Origin: JL08 sp965363755
GTDB taxonomy: Bacteria; Pseudomonadota; Alphaproteobacteria; Rhodobacterales; Rhodobacteraceae
Length of the DNA stretch: 20,473 bases
Assembly (NCBI GenBank): GCA_965363755.1
Contig: CBDTVL010000042.1
Coordinates: forward strand, 1 to 20,473
Direction of reading: 5' to 3'
The translations under genes and the position numbers were made by a program. Below the pieces are notes generated by a model that was not told where the DNA came from, did no database searches, and saw only the letters and a list, made by a program, of their open reading frames with translations. This document shows, one piece after another, positions 6,417 through 15,889 of this stretch (positions are counted from its first letter, which is position 1; each line of letters begins with the position of its first letter).

Positions 6417-6476
6417 GGTCTTCGGTGGGACGGAGACCGTGAATAGATCGAAACGCACTGTCTCGTATGGGCGAGA
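6417..6476 (+). promoter_or_regulatory. Structured rpoB leader
   Basis: Two more hairpins lie before rpoB: GGTCT/AGACC (6417-6421, 6434-6438) and TCTCG/CGAGA (6461-6465, 6472-6476). Together with the upstream stem-loops they make most of the 241-base gap foldable. No clear -35/-10 pair stands out, so rpoB is probably read through from upstream. Confidence 0.35.
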
Positions 6477-6532
6477 TGCCGTGGCCCGACGGTGTTCTTG
6501 TCCGGTGAGAAGCAAAAAAGGTGACACCTGAT

Positions 6533-9500
6533 ATGGCTCAATCCTTCCTTGGCCAGAAGCGTCTACGTAAATACTACGGCAAAATCCGTGAAGTTCTGGA
6601 AATGCCAAACCTGATCGAGGTCCAGAAATCCTCGTATGATCTGTTCCTGAAATCTGGTGATGCGGATACCCCGACCGAGGGCGAAGGCATCATGGGCGTG
6701 TTCCAGTCGGTATTCCCGATCAAGGATTTCAACGAAACTTCGATTCTCGAGTTCGTGAAATACAACTTGGAGAAGCCGAAGTATGACGTAGAAGAGTGCC
6801 AGCAGCGCGACATGACCTATGCCGCTCCGCTGAAAGTCACTCTACGGCTGATCGTATTTGATATCGACGAAGATACCGGTGCCAAGTCCGTCAAGGATAT
6901 CAAAGAGCAAGATGTGTTCATGGGCGACATGCCTTTGATGACTCCGAACGGCACCTTTGTCGTGAACGGCACTGAACGTGTGATCGTGTCCCAGATGCAT
7001 CGCTCTCCCGGCGTGTTTTTTGACCACGACAAAGGCAAAACCCACTCGTCTGGTAAACTCCTGTTTGCCTGCCGTATTATCCCATATCGTGGCAGCTGGC
7101 TGGACTTTGAGTTTGATGCGAAAGACATTGTCTTTGCGCGTATCGACCGTCGTCGGAAATTGCCGGTCACTACCCTGCTCTATTCATTGGGCATGGACCA
7201 AGAAGCGATCATGGATGCGTATTACAATACGATCCATTACAAGCTGAAAAAAGGCAAAGGCTGGGTCGCACCATTCTTCCCGGAACGTGTACGTGGCACC
7301 CGTCCGACATATGATTTGGTCGACGCCAAAACCGGCGAAGTGATCGCGGAAACTGGCAAAAAAGTCACCCCGCGTGCCGTCAAGCAGCTGATTGATGAGG
7401 GCAAAGTCAAGAATCTGCTGGTGCCGTTTGAGCACATCGTTGGCAAATTTGTCGCCAAGGACATCATCAACGAAGAGACCGGCGCAATCTTTGTCGAAGC
7501 TGGCGATGAATTGACGCTGGAATACGACAAAGGCGGAGAACTGATTGGTGGTACAGCCAAAGAACTGATCGATGCGGGTATTACCGATATTCCGGTGCTG
7601 GATATCGATAACATCAATGTCGGCCCCTACATGCGCAACACCATGGCGGCAGATAAGAACCTGAACCGCGAAACTGCCTTGATGGATATCTACCGGGTTA
7701 TGCGTCCGGGTGAACCTCCCACCGTTGAGGCTGCCTCGAACCTGTTTGACACACTGTTCTTTGATTCTGAACGCTACGACCTTAGTGCCGTGGGCCGCGT
7801 GAAAATGAACATGCGTCTTGATCTGGATGCAGAAGACACGCAGCGCACTTTGCGCAAAGAAGACATCGTGTCTTGCGTGAAGGCGCTGGTCGAACTGCGC
7901 GATGGCAAAGGTGATATCGACGATATCGACCACCTTGGTAATCGTCGTGTGCGGTCTGTTGGCGAACTGATGGAAAACCAGTACCGCGTTGGCCTTCTGC
8001 GGATGGAGCGCGCGATCAAAGAACGGATGTCGTCCGTCGAGATCGACACAGTGATGCCACAGGATCTGATCAACGCCAAGCCAGCAGCGGCTGCGGTGCG
8101 TGAATTCTTCGGCTCTTCGCAGCTGTCGCAGTTCATGGACCAAACCAACCCGCTGTCCGAAGTGACGCACAAGCGCCGTCTGTCAGCGCTTGGACCAGGT
8201 GGCCTAACCCGCGAACGTGCCGGGTTTGAAGTGCGCGACGTGCACCCAACCCACTATGGCCGGATGTGTCCAATTGAGACGCCGGAAGGTCCCAATATTG
8301 GTTTGATCAACTCGCTTGCAACATTTGCTCGCGTGAACAAGTACGGCTTTATCGAAACACCTTATCGCGTTGTCAAAGACCGTCAGGTGACCGACGAAGT
8401 GCATTACATGTCCGCAACCGAAGAAATGCGCCACACTGTGGCACAGGCCAACGCGCAACTGGATGAAAACGGCAAGTTTAAAAACGATCTCGTTTCGACA
8501 CGTCAGTCGGGCGACTACACGCTTGCACCGTCTGAAAACGTGGACTTGATTGACGTTTCACCTAAACAGCTGGTCTCGGTCGCTGCTTCGTTGATCCCGT
8601 TCCTTGAAAATGACGATGCGAACCGCGCCCTGATGGGGTCGAACATGCAACGTCAGGCGGTTCCTCTGCTGCAAGCTGAGGCACCTCTGGTCGGGACTGG
8701 TATCGAAGAAGTTGTGGCCCGCGACTCTGGCGCGGCTTATATGGCCAAACGCGGTGGTATCATCGACCAGGTAGATGCAACTAGGATCGTTGTGCGTGCC
8801 ACCGAAGATCTGGAACTGGGCGACGCAGGTGTGGATATTTACCGCATGCGCAAGTTCCAGCGTTCTAACCAGAACACCTGTATCAACCAGCGTCCGCTGG
8901 TGAAGGTTGGTGACACGGTGCAAAAAGGCGAAGTTATTGCTGATGGTCCATCCACCGATATTGGTGAATTGGCGCTTGGCAAAAACGTGGTCGTCGCGTT
9001 CATGCCTTGGAATGGGTATAACTACGAAGATTCGATCCTGATTTCCGAGCGGATCGCACGTGATGACGTTTTTACTTCGATTCACATCGAAGAGTTTGAA
9101 GTCGCCGCACGTGACACCAAGCTTGGGCCGGAAGAAATCACGCGTGACATCCCAAACGTTGGTGAAGAAGCGCTGCGCAACCTCGACGAGGCGGGCATCG
9201 TTTACATTGGCGCGGATGTAGAACCGGGCGATATTCTGGTTGGCAAAATCACACCAAAAGGCGAAAGCCCGATGACGCCGGAGGAAAAACTTCTGCGCGC
9301 CATCTTTGGCGAAAAGGCGTCAGACGTGCGCGATACGTCGCTGCGGGTGAAGCCGGGAGACTTTGGCACGGTTGTAGAAGTGCGCGTCTTTAACCGCCAC
9401 GGCGTGGAAAAAGACGAACGTGCTCTGCAGATCGAACGTGAAGAAGTCGAACGGCTGGCCCGCGACCGGGACGATGAGCTGACTATCCTGGATCGTAACA

Positions 9501-10669
9501 TCTATGCGCGCCTGAAAACGATGATCATCGGCAAAGAGGCCGTCAAAGGCCCTAAAGGTGTAAGATCTGGCTCTGAAATCAACGACGAGCTGTTGGAAAC
9601 ACTGACCCGCGATCAGTGGTGGATGCTGGCGCTGAAAGACGAGAAAGATGCACAGATCGTTGAAGCCCTGAACGAGCAATACGAGGTGCAAAAACGCGCC
9701 CTAGATGCTCGCTTTGAGGACAAGGTCGAGAAAGTGCGTCGCGGCGATGATCTGCCACCCGGTGTGATGAAGATGGTCAAAGTGTTCGTCGCGGTGAAGC
9801 GCAAGCTGCAACCGGGCGACAAAATGGCTGGTCGGCACGGCAACAAAGGGGTAATTTCCAAAGTTGTTCCGATGGAAGACATGCCGTTTCTTGCAGATGG
9901 TACGCCGGTCGACTTCTGTCTGAACCCGCTGGGTGTGCCGTCGCGTATGAACGTTGGTCAGATTCTTGAAACCCATATGGGTTGGGCCGCACGCGGTCTG
10001 GGTGTGAACATTGATGAGGCGCTGCAAGAATATAAGCGTTCCGGCGATCTGACTCCAGTTCAGGAAGCGATGAAACTCGCCTATGGCGACGATGTCTACG
10101 ACGAAGGCATTGCCGGTATGGACGAAGACACGCTGGTCGAGGCTGCTGGCAACGTCACACACGGTGTTCCGATTGCGACGCCGGTTTTTGACGGCGCAAA
10201 AGAAGCAGATGTAAACGACGCGCTTGTGCGGTCGGGCTTTGACACATCTGGCCAATCGGTTCTGTTTGATGGCCGCACGGGCGAGCAGTTTGCCCGCCCT
10301 GTGACCGTCGGTGTCAAATACCTGCTGAAACTGCACCACCTTGTGGATGACAAAATCCACGCGCGTTCAACCGGTCCATACTCGCTGGTCACCCAGCAGC
10401 CATTGGGCGGTAAAGCGCAGTTTGGTGGTCAGCGCTTTGGTGAAATGGAAGTCTGGGCGCTTGAGGCGTACGGCGCGGCCTATACCCTGCAGGAAATGCT
10501 GACTGTGAAATCAGATGACGTAGCTGGGCGGACGAAAGTCTACGAAAGCATCGTAAAAGGTGAAGACAACTTTGAAGCCGGTATTCCGGAGAGCTTTAAC
10601 GTGCTCGTCAAAGAAGTCCGTGGCCTTGGTCTGAATATGGAACTCCTGGACGCAGAGGAAGAGGAGTGA
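6533..10669 (+). CDS. rpoB: DNA-directed RNA polymerase subunit beta
   Basis: A 1378-residue beta subunit, full length for alphaproteobacteria. With beta' it forms the catalytic cleft of RNA polymerase. ATG 6533 (MAQSFLGQKRLRKYYGKI) is supported by AAGGTGA at 6519-6524; the in-frame GTG at 6521 would overlap that site. The rifampicin region begins FFGSSQLSQFMDQ at residue 525. D536, H546 and S551 correspond to E. coli D516, H526 and S531 and are all the sensitive type. RPTHYGRMCPIETPEGPN-like sequence and the C-terminal RHGNKGVIS and PSRMNVGQILETHMGW motifs are intact. The gene follows rplL after a structured gap and precedes rpoC by 52 bases. No frameshift or unusual insertion is visible. 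Confidence 0.99.
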   Translation: MAQSFLGQKRLRKYYGKIREVLEMPNLIEVQKSSYDLFLKSGDADTPTEGEGIMGVFQSVFPIKDFNETSILEFVKYNLEKPKYDVEECQQRDMTYAAPLKVTLRLIVFDIDEDTGAKSVKDIKEQDVFMGDMPLMTPNGTFVVNGTERVIVSQMHRSPGVFFDHDKGKTHSSGKLLFACRIIPYRGSWLDFEFDAKDIVFARIDRRRKLPVTTLLYSLGMDQEAIMDAYYNTIHYKLKKGKGWVAPFFPERVRGTRPTYDLVDAKTGEVIAETGKKVTPRAVKQLIDEGKVKNLLVPFEHIVGKFVAKDIINEETGAIFVEAGDELTLEYDKGGELIGGTAKELIDAGITDIPVLDIDNINVGPYMRNTMAADKNLNRETALMDIYRVMRPGEPPTVEAASNLFDTLFFDSERYDLSAVGRVKMNMRLDLDAEDTQRTLRKEDIVSCVKALVELRDGKGDIDDIDHLGNRRVRSVGELMENQYRVGLLRMERAIKERMSSVEIDTVMPQDLINAKPAAAAVREFFGSSQLSQFMDQTNPLSEVTHKRRLSALGPGGLTRERAGFEVRDVHPTHYGRMCPIETPEGPNIGLINSLATFARVNKYGFIETPYRVVKDRQVTDEVHYMSATEEMRHTVAQANAQLDENGKFKNDLVSTRQSGDYTLAPSENVDLIDVSPKQLVSVAASLIPFLENDDANRALMGSNMQRQAVPLLQAEAPLVGTGIEEVVARDSGAAYMAKRGGIIDQVDATRIVVRATEDLELGDAGVDIYRMRKFQRSNQNTCINQRPLVKVGDTVQKGEVIADGPSTDIGELALGKNVVVAFMPWNGYNYEDSILISERIARDDVFTSIHIEEFEVAARDTKLGPEEITRDIPNVGEEALRNLDEAGIVYIGADVEPGDILVGKITPKGESPMTPEEKLLRAIFGEKASDVRDTSLRVKPGDFGTVVEVRVFNRHGVEKDERALQIEREEVERLARDRDDELTILDRNIYARLKTMIIGKEAVKGPKGVRSGSEINDELLETLTRDQWWMLALKDEKDAQIVEALNEQYEVQKRALDARFEDKVEKVRRGDDLPPGVMKMVKVFVAVKRKLQPGDKMAGRHGNKGVISKVVPMEDMPFLADGTPVDFCLNPLGVPSRMNVGQILETHMGWAARGLGVNIDEALQEYKRSGDLTPVQEAMKLAYGDDVYDEGIAGMDEDTLVEAAGNVTHGVPIATPVFDGAKEADVNDALVRSGFDTSGQSVLFDGRTGEQFARPVTVGVKYLLKLHHLVDDKIHARSTGPYSLVTQQPLGGKAQFGGQRFGEMEVWALEAYGAAYTLQEMLTVKSDDVAGRTKVYESIVKGEDNFEAGIPESFNVLVKEVRGLGLNMELLDAEEEE

Positions 10670-10721
10670 CGGATAACTCCCGTACCTTCTCCCCTTTTGC
10701 TCCCCTTTCAAGGATTTGAAA

Positions 10722-13700
10722 ATGAACCAGGAACTTACAAACAACCCGTTTAACCCGCTGACGCCACCTAAGGTGTTTGACGAAATCAAAGTATCTCTGG
10801 CGAGCCCGGAGCGTATTCTGAGCTGGTCGTTCGGCGAGATCAAGAAACCGGAAACCATCAACTACCGGACCTTCAAGCCCGAGCGTGATGGCTTGTTCTG
10901 CGCGCGTATCTTTGGCCCGATCAAAGATTATGAATGCCTGTGCGGTAAATATAAGCGCATGAAATATCGCGGCGTTGTCTGCGAAAAATGCGGTGTTGAA
11001 GTCACGCTGCAAAAAGTTCGCCGTGAGCGGATGGGTCACATCGAACTGGCGGCACCTGTTGCGCACATCTGGTTCCTGAAATCGCTTCCGTCCCGCATCG
11101 GCCTGATGCTGGACATGACGTTGCGTGATCTCGAACGTGTTCTCTATTTCGAAAACTACGTTGTGATCGAACCGGGCCTGACAGACCTCACCTACGGTCA
11201 GATGATGACTGAAGAAGAGTACATGGACGCCCAGGATGCCTACGGTATGGACGCGTTCACCGCCAATATTGGTGCCGAAGCAATCCGTGAAATGCTGGCA
11301 CAGATCGATCTGGAAGCCGAAGCTGACACGCTGCGCGCCGATCTGGCCGTGGCAACGGGTGAACTGAAACCCAAGAAAATCATCAAGCGTCTGAAAGTTG
11401 TCGAGAGCTTTCTGGAATCCGGCAACCGCCCGGAATGGATGGTCCTGACCGTGATCCCGGTGATTCCGCCAGAACTGCGCCCGCTGGTGCCGCTGGATGG
11501 CGGTCGGTTTGCAACGTCCGATCTGAACGATCTGTATCGCCGTGTGATCAACCGGAACAACCGTTTGAAACGTCTGATCGAACTGCGCGCGCCTGACATC
11601 ATCGTCCGTAACGAAAAGCGGATGCTGCAGGAATCTGTTGATGCGCTGTTTGACAACGGTCGTCGTGGTCGCGTCATCACCGGTGCCAACAAGCGCCCAC
11701 TGAAATCGCTGTCTGACATGCTGAAAGGTAAGCAAGGCCGTTTCCGCCAGAACCTGTTGGGCAAACGCGTCGACTTTTCTGGTCGCTCGGTCATCGTGAC
11801 CGGTCCGGAGCTCAAACTGCATCAATGTGGTTTGCCAAAGAAAATGGCGTTGGAACTGTTCAAGCCGTTCATCTATTCGCGGCTTGAGGCCAAAGGCCTG
11901 TCTTCCACCGTGAAGCAAGCCAAGAAACTGGTGGAAAAAGAACGCCCCGAAGTCTGGGATATTCTGGATGAAGTGATCCGCGAACACCCGGTCATGCTGA
12001 ACCGTGCACCTACCTTGCACCGTTTGGGCATTCAGGCGTTTGAACCGGTTCTGATCGAAGGGAAAGCGATCCAGCTTCACCCACTGGTCTGTTCGGCCTT
12101 CAACGCTGACTTTGACGGCGACCAAATGGCCGTGCACGTCCCGCTGAGCCTTGAGGCCCAGTTGGAAGCACGCGTTCTGATGATGTCGACGAACAACGTT
12201 CTGTCACCTGCAAACGGTGCACCGATCATTGTACCGTCACAGGATATGATTTTGGGCCTGTATTACACGACGCTGGAACGTGAGGGCATGATCGGCGAAG
12301 GCATGTCTTTCGCGTCAATCGAAGAGGTGCAGCATGCGCTGGATGCCGGTGTTGTTCACCTGCATACCAAAATCGTTTCGCGCATTCCGCAGATCGATGA
12401 CGAAGGTAACGAAGTGCAAGTGCGCTATGACACGACACCTGGTCGTGTGCTCCTTGGGGCGTTGCTACCGCTGAACGCAAAGGCTCCATTCCACCTCGTC
12501 AACCGTTTGCTGCGCAAGAAAGAAGTGCAGCAAGTGATCGATACGGTCTACCGGTATTGCGGCCAAAAAGAGTCTGTCATCTTCTGTGACCAGATTATGA
12601 CGATGGGCTTCCGTGAAGCGTTCAGGGCCGGCATTTCGTTCGGCAAAGACGATATGCTTATCCCAGAAACAAAATGGCCACTGGTGGACGAAACGCGCGG
12701 ACAGGTGAAAGACTTTGAACAACAGTACATGGACGGTCTGATCACTCAGGGTGAAAAGTACAACAAAGTTGTCGATGCTTGGTCCAAGTGTAACGACAAG
12801 GTCACCGATGCGATGATGGGTGCCATCTCGGCCAGTCGCCGCGATGAAGCGGGCGCCGAAATGGAACCGAACTCGGTTTACATGATGGCCCACTCCGGCG
12901 CGCGTGGATCGGTTACTCAGATGAAGCAACTCGGCGGTATGCGTGGCCTCATGGCCAAGCCAAACGGCGACATCATCGAAACGCCGATCATCTCGAACTT
13001 TAAAGAAGGTCTTACCGTTCTTGAGTACTTCAACTCGACACACGGTGCGCGCAAAGGCTTGTCGGATACGGCTCTGAAAACAGCCAACTCCGGTTACCTG
13101 ACGCGCCGTCTGGTTGACGTGGCGCAGGACTGCATCGTGCGATCGCGCGATTGCGGAACTGAGAACTCGATTACGGCAGCGGCGGCGGTCAATGACGGCG
13201 AAGTTGTCTCTTCGCTGGCAGAACGTGTACTGGGCCGGGTTGTGGCCGAAGATGTTCTGCGCCCTGGCACAGATGAAGTGCTGGTGGCTCATGGAACCTT
13301 AATCGACGAGCGTATGGCAGATGCCATTGACGAAGCAGGTGTCGCCAGCGCCCGCATCCGAAGCCCGCTGACTTGCGAGGCAGAAGAGGGCGTTTGTGCC
13401 ATGTGCTACGGACGTGACCTTGCCCGCGGGACAATGGTTAACACTGGTGAAGCGGTCGGTATCATTGCCGCTCAGTCCATCGGTGAACCTGGAACACAGC
13501 TAACGATGCGGACATTCCACATCGGCGGTGTTGCTCAAGGTGGCCAGCAATCGTTCCAAGAAGCATCTCACGATGGTAAAGTTGTGTTTGAAGGCGAACA
13601 GACTCTGCAAAACTCGGCAGGCGAAACCATGGTCATGGGTCGGAACATGAAAATGTCGATCCTTGATGAAAATGGTGATGAACGTGCCAACCACAAGCTG

Positions 13701-14963
13701 GGATATGGCTCCAAGCTGTTCATCAAACACGGTGACAAAGTCGCCCGTGGCGACAAGTTGTTTGAATGGGATCCCTACACATTGCCGATCATTGCCGAGA
13801 AATCGGGAACGGCCAAATTTGTTGACCTCGTATCCGGCATTGCCGTGCGCGATGAAACAGATGACGCCACCGGTATGACCCAGAAGATTGTGATTGACTG
13901 GCGTGCTGCCCTCAAAGGCAACGAACTCAAGCCTGAGATCATTTTGGTGGACGCAGATGGAGAGCCGGTGCGCAACGATGCGGGCAATCCGGTTACCTAT
14001 CCGATGTCTGTTGCTGCGGTCATGTCCATAGAAGACGGTCAGGAAATTGTCGCTGGTGAAATTGTCGCACGTATCCCGCGTGAAGGCGCCAAGACCAAGG
14101 ATATCACCGGCGGTTTGCCGCGTGTGGCCGAACTCTTTGAGGCACGTCGCCCCAAGGATCACGCGATCATCGCGGACGTCGACGGGTATGTCAGATTCGG
14201 ACGCGACTATAAAAACAAGCGTCGGATCACGATCGAACCGGCCGACGAGAGCCTGGATCCATCGGAATACATGGTGCCAAAAGGTAAGCACATTCCGGTT
14301 CAGGAAGGTGACTTTATCCAGAAGGGCGACTACCTGATGGACGGTAACCCTGCTCCGCACGACATCCTGTCTATTATGGGTGTCGAAGCGCTTGCAGATT
14401 ACATGATTGACGAAGTTCAGGATGTTTATCGCCTGCAAGGTGTGAAGATCAACGACAAGCATATCGAAGTGATCGTGCGCCAAATGCTCCAGAAATGGGA
14501 AATTCAGGACAGCGGTGACACTACGTTGCTGAAAGGCGAACATGTCGACAAGGCCGAGTTTGAAGAGGCCAATGCCAAGGCGATTTCCAAAGGCGGACGT
14601 CCGGCGACGGGCGAACCGATCCTGCTCGGTATCACCAAAGCGTCTCTGCAAACCCGCTCGTTCATATCGGCGGCGTCGTTCCAAGAAACCACACGGGTTC
14701 TGACCGAAGCTTCGGTTCAGGGCAAACGCGACAAGTTGGTAGGTCTCAAGGAAAACGTCATCGTAGGTCGTTTGATCCCGGCGGGTACAGGTGGTGCAAC
14801 ACAGCACGTGCGCAAAATCGCAACCGATCGCGATAGTGTCGTCATCGAGGCACGTCGCGAAGAAGCTGAAGCCGCTGCTGCCCTCGCGGCTCCTGCCGAG
14901 GAAGACGTCGTCGGTGCTGGAGTGTTCGACACAGTAGTGGAGTCAACTGAAAGTCGCGATTGA
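10722..14963 (+). CDS. rpoC: DNA-directed RNA polymerase subunit beta'
   Basis: A 1413-residue beta' subunit, full length. It carries the active-site magnesium motif NADFDGDQ with D463, D465 and D467. The N-terminal zinc ribbon uses C72, C74, C87 and C90 (ECLCGKY, VVCEKCG); the second zinc site uses C811, C885, C892 and C895. The trigger-loop and bridge-helix region includes GEAVGIIAAQSIGEPGTQLT and MRTFHIGG. ATG 10722 has AAGGA at 10710-10714; a TTG two codons earlier is unnecessary. The C-terminal tail is acidic and alanine-rich. It is the last gene of the operon, with a strong terminator 30 bases after its stop. Confidence 0.99.
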   Translation: MNQELTNNPFNPLTPPKVFDEIKVSLASPERILSWSFGEIKKPETINYRTFKPERDGLFCARIFGPIKDYECLCGKYKRMKYRGVVCEKCGVEVTLQKVRRERMGHIELAAPVAHIWFLKSLPSRIGLMLDMTLRDLERVLYFENYVVIEPGLTDLTYGQMMTEEEYMDAQDAYGMDAFTANIGAEAIREMLAQIDLEAEADTLRADLAVATGELKPKKIIKRLKVVESFLESGNRPEWMVLTVIPVIPPELRPLVPLDGGRFATSDLNDLYRRVINRNNRLKRLIELRAPDIIVRNEKRMLQESVDALFDNGRRGRVITGANKRPLKSLSDMLKGKQGRFRQNLLGKRVDFSGRSVIVTGPELKLHQCGLPKKMALELFKPFIYSRLEAKGLSSTVKQAKKLVEKERPEVWDILDEVIREHPVMLNRAPTLHRLGIQAFEPVLIEGKAIQLHPLVCSAFNADFDGDQMAVHVPLSLEAQLEARVLMMSTNNVLSPANGAPIIVPSQDMILGLYYTTLEREGMIGEGMSFASIEEVQHALDAGVVHLHTKIVSRIPQIDDEGNEVQVRYDTTPGRVLLGALLPLNAKAPFHLVNRLLRKKEVQQVIDTVYRYCGQKESVIFCDQIMTMGFREAFRAGISFGKDDMLIPETKWPLVDETRGQVKDFEQQYMDGLITQGEKYNKVVDAWSKCNDKVTDAMMGAISASRRDEAGAEMEPNSVYMMAHSGARGSVTQMKQLGGMRGLMAKPNGDIIETPIISNFKEGLTVLEYFNSTHGARKGLSDTALKTANSGYLTRRLVDVAQDCIVRSRDCGTENSITAAAAVNDGEVVSSLAERVLGRVVAEDVLRPGTDEVLVAHGTLIDERMADAIDEAGVASARIRSPLTCEAEEGVCAMCYGRDLARGTMVNTGEAVGIIAAQSIGEPGTQLTMRTFHIGGVAQGGQQSFQEASHDGKVVFEGEQTLQNSAGETMVMGRNMKMSILDENGDERANHKLGYGSKLFIKHGDKVARGDKLFEWDPYTLPIIAEKSGTAKFVDLVSGIAVRDETDDATGMTQKIVIDWRAALKGNELKPEIILVDADGEPVRNDAGNPVTYPMSVAAVMSIEDGQEIVAGEIVARIPREGAKTKDITGGLPRVAELFEARRPKDHAIIADVDGYVRFGRDYKNKRRITIEPADESLDPSEYMVPKGKHIPVQEGDFIQKGDYLMDGNPAPHDILSIMGVEALADYMIDEVQDVYRLQGVKINDKHIEVIVRQMLQKWEIQDSGDTTLLKGEHVDKAEFEEANAKAISKGGRPATGEPILLGITKASLQTRSFISAASFQETTRVLTEASVQGKRDKLVGLKENVIVGRLIPAGTGGATQHVRKIATDRDSVVIEARREEAEAAAALAAPAEEDVVGAGVFDTVVESTESRD

Positions 14964-14993
14964 TCCCATTGATCGTCGCGTAACGCGCTTAAG

Positions 14994-15028
14994 CCCCCGT
15001 GTCGTGCCCGACACGGGGGTTTTCTTTT
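14994..15028 (+). terminator. Rho-independent terminator of the rpoBC operon
   Basis: CCCCCGTGTCG (14994-15004) pairs perfectly with CGACACGGGGG (15009-15019), an 11-pair stem with a TGCC loop, followed by TTTTCTTTT (15020-15028). This is a textbook intrinsic terminator 30 bases after the rpoC stop and marks the end of the large operon. Confidence 0.96.
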
Positions 15029-15082
15029 GGATGCCAGACGTGCTTTCTGTCTGAATGCACAACCGAAGGGTCGATTGGCAGG

Positions 15083-15889
15083 ATGGATCACAAGATCACC
15101 ATGGTCGGTTTGCTGCGGTTTTCCGTACTGACACCGACATATTTTTTCGAACGCTTTGACACTATTGAAGAAACTGCGGCCCATATTTTTGCTCCCGACA
15201 GAATGGAGTTGCGGTTTCATCTTTTCGAAAACCTATGCCTGCCGACTCTGACCAAGCAGACCGACCCCGATTTTCAATGTGTAGTGCTGACGGCTAAGAC
15301 GATGCCCGAGCAGTACCTGACCCGGTTGCAGGATCTGGTTGCGCCGTGGCCCAACATCCACTGTCGGCCCGTGGGGACGCAAAGGCACTATCAGCTCATT
15401 AAAGACGGTTACAATGCGGTGCCCACGGATGGCGCCACGCATCGGCTTTTGTTTCGGCTGGACGACGACGATGCGGTTGATTTGGACTATGTCAGGCGTA
15501 CAAAATCACTTGCGGTGGGGCTGCAAAAGCTAAACACCGCCGACACACCGGTGATCATTGCCCATAACCGTGGCTATTACGTCAAGGTTCAGGGCGGCGA
15601 CAACGAGGTGTTTGATGCGGTCGAACGTGCACCGCTGTCTGTGGGCGCTGCGCTGCTTGCGCCGGTCGACTATCCGCGCAACCCCTACCGGTACAATCAC
15701 CGGGCACTGGCGCGGCACTACAACGTGTATTCGGATATTTCGGTGCCGGGCTTCGTGCGCACCATACACGACAACAACAAGTCCAATCCGACCCAAACGG
15801 GATTGACCCACAAACAGACCCCGGATGAGATGGCGGACCAGATATCGCGCAGTTTCGGTTTCGATATCTCGCATCTGAAGGCCCTGTAA
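15083..15889 (+). CDS. Putative rhamnosyltransferase-family glycosyltransferase
   Basis: A 268-residue protein resembling the putative rhamnosyl transferase family (GT-A-like proteins common in Roseobacter genomes), likely moving an activated sugar to a surface polysaccharide or other acceptor in the cytoplasm. Family marks are an N-terminal strand (TMVGLLRFSVLTP), RMELRFHLFENLCLPTL at about 40-56, KQTDPDFQCVVLT (58-70) and the acidic motif FRLDDDDAVDLDY (124-136), a probable DxD metal and nucleotide-sugar site. ATG 15083 is preferred, although ATG 15101 is also possible; an upstream GTG (14999) lies inside the rpoC terminator. The ribosome-binding site is weak. The stop touches the start of the EamA gene, so the two are probably co-translated. 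The sugar and acceptor are unknown. Confidence 0.8.
   Translation: MDHKITMVGLLRFSVLTPTYFFERFDTIEETAAHIFAPDRMELRFHLFENLCLPTLTKQTDPDFQCVVLTAKTMPEQYLTRLQDLVAPWPNIHCRPVGTQRHYQLIKDGYNAVPTDGATHRLLFRLDDDDAVDLDYVRRTKSLAVGLQKLNTADTPVIIAHNRGYYVKVQGGDNEVFDAVERAPLSVGAALLAPVDYPRNPYRYNHRALARHYNVYSDISVPGFVRTIHDNNKSNPTQTGLTHKQTPDEMADQISRSFGFDISHLKAL

Noticed and set aside
8105..8200. Possible rifampicin-resistance changes in rpoB
   Set aside because: D536, H546 and S551 (E. coli D516, H526, S531) are all wild type; the T538 difference is at a position that I regard as ordinary variation in alphaproteobacteria.
14999..15082. Upstream GTG start that would lengthen the glycosyltransferase by 28 residues
   Set aside because: The GTG is inside the rpoC terminator stem and the extra residues do not look like the family N terminus.
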